Source: Micromonospora_J zhanjiangensis (lineage in GTDB: Bacteria > Actinomycetota > Actinomycetes > Mycobacteriales > Micromonosporaceae). From it: a DNA stretch of 64,000 nucleotides. Where the stretch lies: NCBI RefSeq assembly GCF_042650605.1, contig NZ_JBHSBN010000024.1:30936-94935 (forward strand), written 5' to 3'. The notes under the pieces were generated by a model. The model did no database searches. It was not told the origin of the DNA and saw only the letters and a list, made by a program, of their open reading frames with translations. Made by a program: the position numbers and the translations under genes. Positions 8,791 through 16,341 of the stretch are shown here, piece after piece. Positions within the stretch are counted from its first letter, which is position 1; every line of letters starts with the position of its first letter.

Positions 8791-10573
8791 CCCGTCCGGG
8801 TACGGCCCGGCCGAGCAGGCCGAGGAAGGAACTGTTCAGCAGCGCGGCGTCGGCCGGCCGGATCGGATGGTGGCCCAGCAGCAACGCCTGCCCGTAGAGC
8901 CCTTCCACGGCGAGCCCGACCAGCTCCGGGTCGGTGAGCGTGCTGATCCGACGCACCAGCGGGTTGCGATGGTTGAGCACCAACTGCGGCCGGTCCGGCG
9001 GCGCGCTGGACGCCAGCGCGTCGAGTACCCCGCCCCACAGCTCGTCGGCCCGGTCCCGGCTCGCGGCCAGCTGGTCGTTGAACGCGGCCGACCGGCTGAC
9101 CAGGTACAGCGCCGGCAGCGACACCGGGTCGTACGCCCGCAGCACGACCTCGCAGCCGGTGCGCTCCAGGGCCCGCTGGGCCGCGCTCAGGAACGGCCGC
9201 AGGGCCAGCTCGACCCGCGGGTCGACGGTGTCGAACCGGGTGGTCAGGTCGCTGGGCTCCAACCGCTCGATCAGGATCGACCGGTCCACCGCCGGCAACC
9301 GCTCGATCAGCTCCGTGTCGTACGTGTAGCCGGCGTTGACCACCGCCAGGTCCTGCGCCGCGGCCACCGCGGCGAGCTGACGGAACTCGTCCAGGCTGGC
9401 GGCGTACCGGATCACCCCGTGCCGTTGCCGGAACTCGGCCAGGGTGAGCGTGCCGGTGTTGGTCTCCATCGGCCACCACTGGTCCACCAGGCGCAGCATC
9501 TCGTCGTCGTGCAGGGCGAGCGCCTTGACCCCGAGGTGGTGCACCTGGAGGAACTCGGCGAGCCGGCGCGGCTCGTGCCGGGCCAACCGGACCAGCCAGC
9601 CGCGGACCTGGTCGCCGAGGGCCTCCCGGACGCCGGCCAGCAGGGTGTCCTCGTACAGCGCCTCCCGGCTGGCGGTCGGCCGCAGCTCGGTGGCGTCCAC
9701 CACGCAGTGGGCGAAGAAGGCCCACTCCGGCAGCAGCCCGTCGGTGTGCTCGGCCAGCAGCATCCGCTTGAGGTAGACCCGGTGGCCGCTGCGGGCCGCC
9801 GGGTTCACCGGGGTCGGCAGGATGAACGCGGCACCGGTGAGACCGGCCTCCGGCACCGACAGCGGCAGCACGTCGAACGGGGCGTAGCCGAGGGTCTCGC
9901 GGGCGTACCGGGTCAGCGCGGCCCGGTCCGGCGGGGTCCCCGGCCGGGTCGGCCAGGGTGGCGGCCCGGCGGTGGTGACCACGTCGCCGACCCGGACGGT
10001 GACCGGCAGCAGTGAGCCGAACAGCCGGGCCAGGTCGGTGACGGTCGCGGTGGCGAACCACTGACCGGCGTCGGGCCGCGGCACCAGCGTCACGGTGGTG
10101 CCCGGCTCGATCCGGCCGGCGCCCGGCCCGGCCGGTTCGACGGCGTACCGGCCGTCGGCGTAGCCGGTCCAGCGCACCGTCGGCTCGTCGGCGTGCCGGG
10201 TGAGCACCCGGATCTCGTCGGCGACCAGGAAACAGGAGAGCAGCCCGATGCCGAACTGGCCGAGGAAGTCGTGGCGGGAGAAGCCCAGCTCGTCCCGTTT
10301 GGAGCTGCGGCCGATGGTGGCCAGCAGTTCGTGCACCTGTCCCTCGGTCAGCCCGATCCCGCTGTCGTGCACCCGCAGCGTGCCGTCGCCGGTCAGCTCC
10401 GGCGGCTCGATCCGCACCAGCGCCGGCGCGTCCGGCTCGGTCGCGCGGCGGGCGGTGATCGCGTCCACCGCGTTCTGCAGCAGTTCACGGACGTAGACGC
10501 GGGGACTGCCGTAGAGGTGATGGCTGAGCAGGTCGACCACGCCGCGCAGGTCGACCTGGAAGGTGTGGTCCAT
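8783..10573 (-). CDS. HSP90 family protein (HtpG-like ATPase)
   Basis: A 596-residue protein with an N-terminal Bergerat-fold (GHKL) ATPase. The ATP-binding motifs are ELLQNAVDA (catalytic Glu and Mg-binding Asn), HDSGIGL and GQFGIGLLS. The middle domain contains PVNPAARSGHRVYLKRML and an ASREALYED segment like the HSP90 middle-domain catalytic loop. It is slightly shorter than HtpG. The ATG at 10573 begins MDHTFQVDLRGVVDLLSHH, the usual HSP90 N-terminus; the longer open frame upstream is not supported. It is coupled to the downstream TPR gene by an 8-base overlap. Likely a cytoplasmic chaperone for specific clients. Confidence 0.92.
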   Translation of the reverse strand: MDHTFQVDLRGVVDLLSHHLYGSPRVYVRELLQNAVDAITARRATEPDAPALVRIEPPELTGDGTLRVHDSGIGLTEGQVHELLATIGRSSKRDELGFSRHDFLGQFGIGLLSCFLVADEIRVLTRHADEPTVRWTGYADGRYAVEPAGPGAGRIEPGTTVTLVPRPDAGQWFATATVTDLARLFGSLLPVTVRVGDVVTTAGPPPWPTRPGTPPDRAALTRYARETLGYAPFDVLPLSVPEAGLTGAAFILPTPVNPAARSGHRVYLKRMLLAEHTDGLLPEWAFFAHCVVDATELRPTASREALYEDTLLAGVREALGDQVRGWLVRLARHEPRRLAEFLQVHHLGVKALALHDDEMLRLVDQWWPMETNTGTLTLAEFRQRHGVIRYAASLDEFRQLAAVAAAQDLAVVNAGYTYDTELIERLPAVDRSILIERLEPSDLTTRFDTVDPRVELALRPFLSAAQRALERTGCEVVLRAYDPVSLPALYLVSRSAAFNDQLAASRDRADELWGGVLDALASSAPPDRPQLVLNHRNPLVRRISTLTDPELVGLAVEGLYGQALLLGHHPIRPADAALLNSSFLGLLGRAVPGRGE

Positions 10574-10670
10574 GTCCGCGCGCTCTCCCCAGGTGCCGGT
10601 TGCCGGGGAACACCGTACCGGTGAGCACCGACGGGCGGGTGCCGGTCCCCGGCCGGTGGCGCGGCCGGGA

Positions 10671-11255
10671 TCACCGCCCGGTGGGGCGGGCCCGGACGTG
10701 CAGGCGTTCGCCCTGCGGTCCGAACAGGACCAGCAACTCCGCCGGCTGCGGTCCCGGGTTGCTGAGGCGGTGCGGTACCCGGGTGTCGAACTCGGCGACC
10801 TCGCCCGGGTCGAGGGCGAGGTCGTGCTCGCCGAGCAGCAGGCGTAGCCGGCCGGAGAGCACGTAGAGCCACTCGTGGCCCTCGTGCGTCTTCTGGCTCC
10901 GGTCACCGGTGGGGGAGCCGGGCGGCATGATCAGCTTGAACGCCCGCAGACCACCCGGACGGCGGGTCAGCGGCAGGTACGTGACGCCGTGCCGCACGAT
11001 CGGGCGAGGATGTACCCGCGGATCGCCGGTGTCGGGCGCGCCGACCAACTCGTCCAACGGCACCTGGTGCGCCCGGGCCAGCGGCAGCAGCAGCTCCAGG
11101 GTGGGTCGCCGGCCGCCGGACTCCAGCCGGGACAGGGTGCTGACCGAGATGCCGGTCGCCTCGGCGAGCTGGGTCAGCGTGGTGCCGCGTTGCTGGCGCA
11201 GGGCGCGCAGCCGCGGGCCCACCGCGGACAGGGTGGTCTCGTCGTCGTTTGCCAT
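10671..11255 (-). CDS. XRE-family regulator with C-terminal cupin
   Basis: A 194-residue repressor-type protein. An N-terminal helix-turn-helix (TLTQLAEATGISVSTLSRLE) is followed by a cupin_2 sensor domain with HEGHEWLYVLSGRLRL. The ATG at 11255 is preferred, with an in-frame alternative at 11267. No strong ribosome-binding site precedes either, so a leaderless transcript is possible. An inverted repeat lies directly over the start region, which suggests autoregulation. It is divergent from the flavoprotein/methyltransferase gene and is the likely regulator of it. Confidence 0.88.
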   Translation of the reverse strand: MANDDETTLSAVGPRLRALRQQRGTTLTQLAEATGISVSTLSRLESGGRRPTLELLLPLARAHQVPLDELVGAPDTGDPRVHPRPIVRHGVTYLPLTRRPGGLRAFKLIMPPGSPTGDRSQKTHEGHEWLYVLSGRLRLLLGEHDLALDPGEVAEFDTRVPHRLSNPGPQPAELLVLFGPQGERLHVRARPTGR

Positions 11256-11264
11256 ACCGGCAAA
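11248..11264. promoter_or_regulatory. inverted repeat over the start of the XRE gene, candidate operator
   Basis: TTTGCC-ATACC-GGCAAA is a perfect 6-base inverted repeat spanning the ATG at 11255. It is in the divergent region between the XRE-cupin gene and the oxidoreductase/methyltransferase gene. Its placement suits an autoregulatory operator. The repeat is seen; binding is inferred. Confidence 0.45.
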
Positions 11265-11351
11265 CATAGTTGCCGAACCGGTGCCCGGCGGCGCACCGTG
11301 GCCTCGACGGGGACGACAACTCCGTCGCGCACGGAGATCAGGGAGGTAACG

Positions 11352-12935
11352 GTGGACCAGACGTACGACGTGGTGGTGATCGGGGCCGGCGCCGCCGGGC
11401 TGAGCGGCGCGCTGGCACTGGCCCGGGCGAGACGGTCGGTCCTGGTGGTCGACGCCGGCGAGCCGCGGAACGCGCCCGCCGGGCAGATGCACAACTACCT
11501 GTCCGCGGACGGGATGTCGCCGGCGGAGCTGGTGGCGGCCGGCCGCGCCGAGGTGACCGGGTACGGCGGCGAGGTCGTCGCCGGCCGGGTGGTGGGCGCG
11601 GACCGCGACGGGGACGTGTTCCGGGTCACCCTGGCCGACGGACCGCCGGTACGGGCCCGCCGGTTGCTGGTGGCCACCGGGCTGGTCGACGAGCTGCCCG
11701 ACGTCCCCGGGCTGGCCCGGCGGTGGGGGCGGGACGTGCTGCACTGCCCGTACTGCCACGGCTGGGAGGTGCGTGACCGGCGGATCGGCGTCCTGGCCAC
11801 CGGGCCGATGGCGGTGGAACAGGCGAACCTGTGGCGGCAGTGGAGTCCGCACGTGCTGCTGTTCACGCACCGCACACCGGCACCGGACGCCGGGACCGCG
11901 GAGCGACTCGCGGCCCGGGAGATCACCGTCGTGTCCGAGCCGGTGGCCGGCCTCGAGCTGGCCGACGACACCCTGGCCGGCGTACGGCTGGCCTCCGGCG
12001 AGGTCGTCGCGGTGGACGCGCTGGTCGTCGCGTCCCGGCTCACCGCCCGGGTCGACGGGCTGGAGCCGCTCGGGTTGAAGCCGGTCGACGTCGAACTGGG
12101 CGGGCACGTGATCGGCAGTCAGCTCCCGGTCGACCCGACCGGGGCGACCGCCGTACCCGGGGTCTGGGCGGCCGGCAACGTGGCCGACGTCCGCGCCCAG
12201 GTGATCGTGTCCGCCGCGGCCGGGCTCACCGCCGGTGCGGCGATCAACGCCGACCTGATCGCCGAGGAGACCCGGGCCGCGCTCGCCGCGCACCGGCGGA
12301 CCAGGGCGGAGATGTTCACCGAGGCAGCCTGGGAGGAGCGGTACTCCGCCCGGCCGGCGGTCTGGAGCGGCCGGCCCAACCCGCAACTCGTGGCCGAGGC
12401 TACCGACCTGGCGCCCGGTCGGGCCCTCGACGTCGGCTGCGGCGAGGGCGCCGACGCGGTCTGGCTGGCCGGGCGGGGCTGGCGGGTGACCGCGGTGGAC
12501 ATCTCCCGTACCGCGCTGGACCGGGCCGCGACGCACGCCGCCGAGGCGGGCGCCGAGCTCGCCGGCCGGATCGACTGGCTGCACGCCGACCTGCGCGAGC
12601 GGCCGCCCGAGGCGGACCGCTACCAGTTGGTGTCGGCGCAGTTCATGCACCTGCCGGAACAGGAGCGTGGGGAGTTGTTCGGCCGGCTGGCCGCCGCCGT
12701 CGCCCCCGGCGGCACCCTGCTGATCGTCGGACACCACCCGTCCGACCTGCGGACCACGGCGCACCGGATGCACTTCCCCGAGATGATGTACACCGCCGAG
12801 GAGGTCGCGGCGACGCTCGACCCCACCGGGTGGGAGGTGCTGGCCGCCGAGTCCCGGCCGCGTACCGTGACCGACCCGGAGGGACGGCGGACGGTCATCC
12901 ACGACGCCGTGCTGCGGGCCCGCCGCAGGCCCTGA
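11352..12935 (+). CDS. bifunctional thioredoxin-reductase-like flavoprotein / SAM methyltransferase
   Basis: A 527-residue fusion. Residues 1 to about 310 form an NAD(P)/FAD oxidoreductase: FAD motif VVIGAGAAGLSGA, active-site CPYCHGWEV (CxxC) and the closing motif GVWAAGNV. Residues from about 330 form a class I methyltransferase with ALDVGCGEGADAVWLA (motif I), an acidic end of strand 2 in TAVDISRTALDRA and LHADLRE. The GTG start at 11352 follows GGGAGGT; the longer frame upstream overlaps the regulator and is rejected. Such fusions are known in actinobacteria, where the enzyme may cope with a thiol-reactive or electrophilic compound. The substrate is unknown. It is probably controlled by the divergent XRE-cupin protein. 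Confidence 0.92.
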   Translation: MDQTYDVVVIGAGAAGLSGALALARARRSVLVVDAGEPRNAPAGQMHNYLSADGMSPAELVAAGRAEVTGYGGEVVAGRVVGADRDGDVFRVTLADGPPVRARRLLVATGLVDELPDVPGLARRWGRDVLHCPYCHGWEVRDRRIGVLATGPMAVEQANLWRQWSPHVLLFTHRTPAPDAGTAERLAAREITVVSEPVAGLELADDTLAGVRLASGEVVAVDALVVASRLTARVDGLEPLGLKPVDVELGGHVIGSQLPVDPTGATAVPGVWAAGNVADVRAQVIVSAAAGLTAGAAINADLIAEETRAALAAHRRTRAEMFTEAAWEERYSARPAVWSGRPNPQLVAEATDLAPGRALDVGCGEGADAVWLAGRGWRVTAVDISRTALDRAATHAAEAGAELAGRIDWLHADLRERPPEADRYQLVSAQFMHLPEQERGELFGRLAAAVAPGGTLLIVGHHPSDLRTTAHRMHFPEMMYTAEEVAATLDPTGWEVLAAESRPRTVTDPEGRRTVIHDAVLRARRRP

Positions 12936-12965
12936 GCCGCGGCGCCGGCCAGGCTGGCCGCGGCT
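12935..12965. terminator. stem-loop between convergent genes
   Basis: AGCCGCGG (12935-12942) pairs with CCGCGGCT (12958-12965), and an inner GGCCA/TGGCC pair extends the stem. It lies between the convergent flavoprotein and MFS genes, so it may terminate transcription in both directions. No T-run follows, as is usual at this GC content. Confidence 0.5.
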
Positions 12966-13055
12966 GCCCGGCCTGCCCCGGTCCGGGCCCCGTGGCTCGT
13001 CCCGGAGGTGCCGGCCCGGCCGGGTACGGGTGGGCCGGGTACGGGTGGGCCGGGT

Positions 13056-14297
13056 CTACGACGTTCGTCCGGCCCGGTCCCGCCGAACGGGTCGAACGCC
13101 GCCCGGGTCCCCCGTCGGACCGCTCGGGCCCGCGCCCCTCGCGGCGGTGTCGCTGCGCCGGGTGTCGACGGCGAGCAACCCGACCGCGGCCAGGGTCAGC
13201 AGGCCACCGGCCAGCCCGAGCAGCCGCGGCCCCGGGCCGCTCAGCACGGCGGCGCCGAGCAGCGAACCGGCGGCGATGCCGGCGTTGAAGGCGGTGCTCA
13301 CCCCGGCCGCCGCGGCGTCGGTGCTGTCCGGGGCCAGGTGCAGCGTCCGGTTCTGCACGGCGGTGGCGAACGCGGCGTAGCCGAGCCCGGTCCCGGCCAA
13401 CAGCACGACCACGGCGGGCTGGACCGTGCCGAACGCGGTCAGGCCGAGCAGGGCGGCGGCACCGACGCCCCCGGGTACCAGCAGCGAGCCGACCGGGCGG
13501 CGGTCGAGGGCCCGGCCCACCGCGACCGTGCCGGCGACACCGGCCGCGCCGGAGACGAACAGCAGCGGCGCCAGCACGGCTTCGGTGAACCCGCCGACGT
13601 CCAGCAGGAACGGCGTCACGTACGTCTGCAGGATCAGGAAGCCGTTGACCGCCATCGCGGTCGCGACCAGCAGGACCGCGAACCGCCGCCGGTCCGGTGC
13701 GCTGCCCCGGGCGGCGCCGCCGGCGGCCGGTGGGTAGGTCGGGATCAGGACCGCCACGGCGACGGCGACCGCCAGGCCGACCGCCACCAGGGCCCAGAAC
13801 GCCGCCCGCCAGCCGGCCTGCTGTCCCAGCCAGGTGCCGAGCGGCACGCCGACCACCGGGGCCAGCGCCGCGCCGGTGGAGAACATGGCCACCGCCCGGC
13901 CCCGCAGGGCGGCCGGGAAGGGCCCGGTCACGGTGGCCGTGGCGACCGACCAGAACAGCGCCTGGGCCAGGGCGGTGACCAGCCGGGCGCCGGCCAGCAC
14001 GGGGTACGTGGTAGCCAGCGCGGCCACCGCGTTGGCGGCCGCGAACAGGACCATGGTGACGGTGAGCAGGTGCCGGCGGGGCACCCGGCGGGTCAACCGG
14101 GTCAGCGGTACGGACGCCAGCGCGACCACCACGGCGTACCCGCTGACCAGCAGGCCGACCTGCGCGCGGGACCGGTCCAGGTCGGGCGCGATGACGGTGA
14201 GCAGACCGATCGGCAGCAGTTCGGTGGTGATGAAGGCGAACGCCGCGAAGGACATCACGGCCAGCGCCGCCCAGGCCCGTCGCGGTGAGACGTTCAT
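13056..14297 (-). CDS. MFS transporter, drug/sugar efflux type
   Basis: A 413-residue major facilitator protein with twelve predicted hydrophobic segments, starting MNVSPRRAWAALAVMSFAAF. The loop after helix 2 carries TRLTRRVPRRHLL, similar to the MFS loop motif. It resembles the arabinose/sugar-efflux and chloramphenicol-exporter branch (LLPIGLLTVIAPDL near the N-terminus). The ATG at 14297 is used; a much longer open frame upstream runs antisense to the next gene and is not coding. The C-terminal 30 residues are Gly/Arg/Pro-rich. Substrate unknown. Confidence 0.9.
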   Translation of the reverse strand: MNVSPRRAWAALAVMSFAAFAFITTELLPIGLLTVIAPDLDRSRAQVGLLVSGYAVVVALASVPLTRLTRRVPRRHLLTVTMVLFAAANAVAALATTYPVLAGARLVTALAQALFWSVATATVTGPFPAALRGRAVAMFSTGAALAPVVGVPLGTWLGQQAGWRAAFWALVAVGLAVAVAVAVLIPTYPPAAGGAARGSAPDRRRFAVLLVATAMAVNGFLILQTYVTPFLLDVGGFTEAVLAPLLFVSGAAGVAGTVAVGRALDRRPVGSLLVPGGVGAAALLGLTAFGTVQPAVVVLLAGTGLGYAAFATAVQNRTLHLAPDSTDAAAAGVSTAFNAGIAAGSLLGAAVLSGPGPRLLGLAGGLLTLAAVGLLAVDTRRSDTAARGAGPSGPTGDPGGVRPVRRDRAGRTS

Positions 14298-14419
14298 CGG
14301 CCTCCCCGTCCGTGCTGGGTGCGGAACTGTCCCCGCGAAACTATCCCGGCCGGTCGGACCGTCGACGTGCGGGCCGCCCGGTGGGTGATCCGCCGGGCGG
14401 CCGGCCGGGTGGGCCCGGG

Positions 14420-16333
14420 TCAGTCCGCCCGGACGGGTTCGGCCGCGGACCGGGGGGACTGGAGCGCGGACAGCACGGTCGGCAGCGGGCCGTTCGGGGC
14501 GTTCCGCCGTCGACGCCAGGAGGATTCCGTGGCCTCGGCCACCCGGTCGACCCGGAGCCGGTCGTAGTGCCGGGCCGGGACGATCAACTCGACGCCCGCC
14601 GACCACAGCGTCCCGGCCCGGGACCGGACCGCCGGAAGCCGGGTGAGGGTCTCGGCGGTGGCGCCCACGTCGATGGCGCGTCCGGTCGGTACCTGGACCT
14701 CCAGGAGGAGACGACCGGCGACCACCGCGGGCTCCCGCCGGTACAGCCGCAGCCACCGGCGGGGCGGCCCGGAGCCGCGCGCGGGCACCAGCGCGTAGGC
14801 CCGCCCGGCCCGGGAACCCGGCCACCTGGGTACGTCGTTGGGCAGACCGGCGACGCCGTGCCAGGAACCGTCGCAGTCGAGGCGGACCGGGGCGGCGTCG
14901 AACTCCCCGGCGGCGGTGAGCGCACCGGCCGCGGAGACCTGGTAGCCGGCCAGCAGCCGCAGCCGGTCGAGCCGGCCGGCCGGCAGCAGGTACGCGTCGT
15001 GCCCGGCGAGCAGGTGCTGGAGATTCGCCGGTATGTGCGACCGCATGGACGCCATCGGGATGGCGCCACCGGGTTCGACCCGGATCCGGAACAGGTGGGT
15101 CGCGGCGCGGGTCGACGGGGCCGGACGCGGTTCCAGCCGCCCGATCAGGAACAGCTCGGGGCTCGGCAGGCCGTTCTCGACCGCCTGCCGCGGCTCCCGG
15201 TCGGCGGCCACGAACACGTCGAACGGGTCGGCGTTGACGCACTGTCCGGGCCGCAGCCAGGCGACGCCGGACGCGGGCGCCCGGCGCTGCTCGACCAGCA
15301 CGGAGGGTCGTTCGGACGGGCGTACGGTGACCGGTTCCGGCCGTCCGGCGGCGACCGGCGCCGGCGTGACCTGGTCGGCGGCCGGCTCCGCCGGGGCGAC
15401 CGGCACCAGGCGGCCGTCCGGATCCGAGCGGAACGCCGGCGTACCGGTGAGGCCGGTCGGCCGGTGACACCGCCACCGGCCCGGCGTCCCGGTGGAGTCG
15501 ACGGCCCGCAGGTCGTGACCGTCGTCGAGCAGTTGCGCCGCGCCGCCGACCGGTGGTGTCCAGACGGTCGCCCCGACGGTGTCGGCGAGTTCCTGGACGT
15601 TGGCCTCCAACTGCCGCTGCTCGGTCTGCTCCGGCGGCCAGGTCAGCCAGAGCCGCAGGTCGGCGCCGTAGAGGGGGAGTTCGGCGAGGACCGCCGCGAG
15701 CCGCAGGCCGGTGTGCGTCCGTTGGGTGCCGCGGTAGTCGCTGGTCAGGAACGCGCCCGCCCGGACCGTGACGGCGACCGTGGCCAGCCCGGGGAAACCG
15801 GTACGGAGCCGGTATGCGGCCGACCGCCGGGTGACGAAGTCGGCCCGGGTGGCCAACGCCAGCCCGTCGGACATCGGCAGGCACACGATCCCGTCGCGCG
15901 GGCGGACGACGCCGCCGTCGACGGCGAACCAGCCGGGCAGCGGGGTCGACAGGTCCGGCGGTTGGATGACCAGCCAGTCCACCGGCTGGCGGGTGGACCG
16001 GTCCAGGGCGACGGCGTCGTACAGCCCGTCCGCCTCGTCGTCGGAACCCTGGTGCCGGATGTCCGCACCCTTCGGGGTGACGAAGACGTCCCTGCCGAGC
16101 AACCCGGCGACCTCGCGGAACAGCGCCTCGCGGCCGCCGCCGTCCCCGGCGAGCACCCGGACGTCGTCGGCCGGTTCGGCGGAACGGCGTACCAGGTCGG
16201 CCACCTGCCGGGCGTCCCGACCCGCGGCGGAGGACTCCGCCGGGACCGGCTCGTCGAGGATCAGGTCGAACAGCCCCGCCACCCGCCGGTGCCGACGTAC
16301 GTCGAACCGGCGGGTGGCGGGTCGTCCGGACAT
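14420..16333 (-). CDS. protein of unknown function, co-transcribed with the ricin-domain hydrolase
   Basis: A 637-residue protein with no signal peptide or membrane span, and no family I recognise with confidence. It starts 8 bases after the stop of the transglycosylase/ricin gene and probably shares its TGAACC-type promoter. The middle part has ELADTVGATVWTPPVGG followed about 30 residues later by GRWRCHRP. This loosely recalls a segment near the end of caspase-like modules in actinobacterial polymorphic toxins, but no Cys/His dyad is evident, so the resemblance is weak. A proline/valine-rich stretch near residues 320-360 separates two parts. It is probably a component or substrate of the secretion system encoded downstream; that is inferred from regulation only. 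Confidence 0.7.
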   Translation of the reverse strand: MSGRPATRRFDVRRHRRVAGLFDLILDEPVPAESSAAGRDARQVADLVRRSAEPADDVRVLAGDGGGREALFREVAGLLGRDVFVTPKGADIRHQGSDDEADGLYDAVALDRSTRQPVDWLVIQPPDLSTPLPGWFAVDGGVVRPRDGIVCLPMSDGLALATRADFVTRRSAAYRLRTGFPGLATVAVTVRAGAFLTSDYRGTQRTHTGLRLAAVLAELPLYGADLRLWLTWPPEQTEQRQLEANVQELADTVGATVWTPPVGGAAQLLDDGHDLRAVDSTGTPGRWRCHRPTGLTGTPAFRSDPDGRLVPVAPAEPAADQVTPAPVAAGRPEPVTVRPSERPSVLVEQRRAPASGVAWLRPGQCVNADPFDVFVAADREPRQAVENGLPSPELFLIGRLEPRPAPSTRAATHLFRIRVEPGGAIPMASMRSHIPANLQHLLAGHDAYLLPAGRLDRLRLLAGYQVSAAGALTAAGEFDAAPVRLDCDGSWHGVAGLPNDVPRWPGSRAGRAYALVPARGSGPPRRWLRLYRREPAVVAGRLLLEVQVPTGRAIDVGATAETLTRLPAVRSRAGTLWSAGVELIVPARHYDRLRVDRVAEATESSWRRRRNAPNGPLPTVLSALQSPRSAAEPVRAD

Positions 16334-16341
16334 CGTGACGA

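Noticed and set aside
13017..13050. A short tandem duplication of a GGGTACGGGTGGGCC-type unit
   Set aside because: Only two copies just past the end of the MFS gene, with no structure or motif to support a function.
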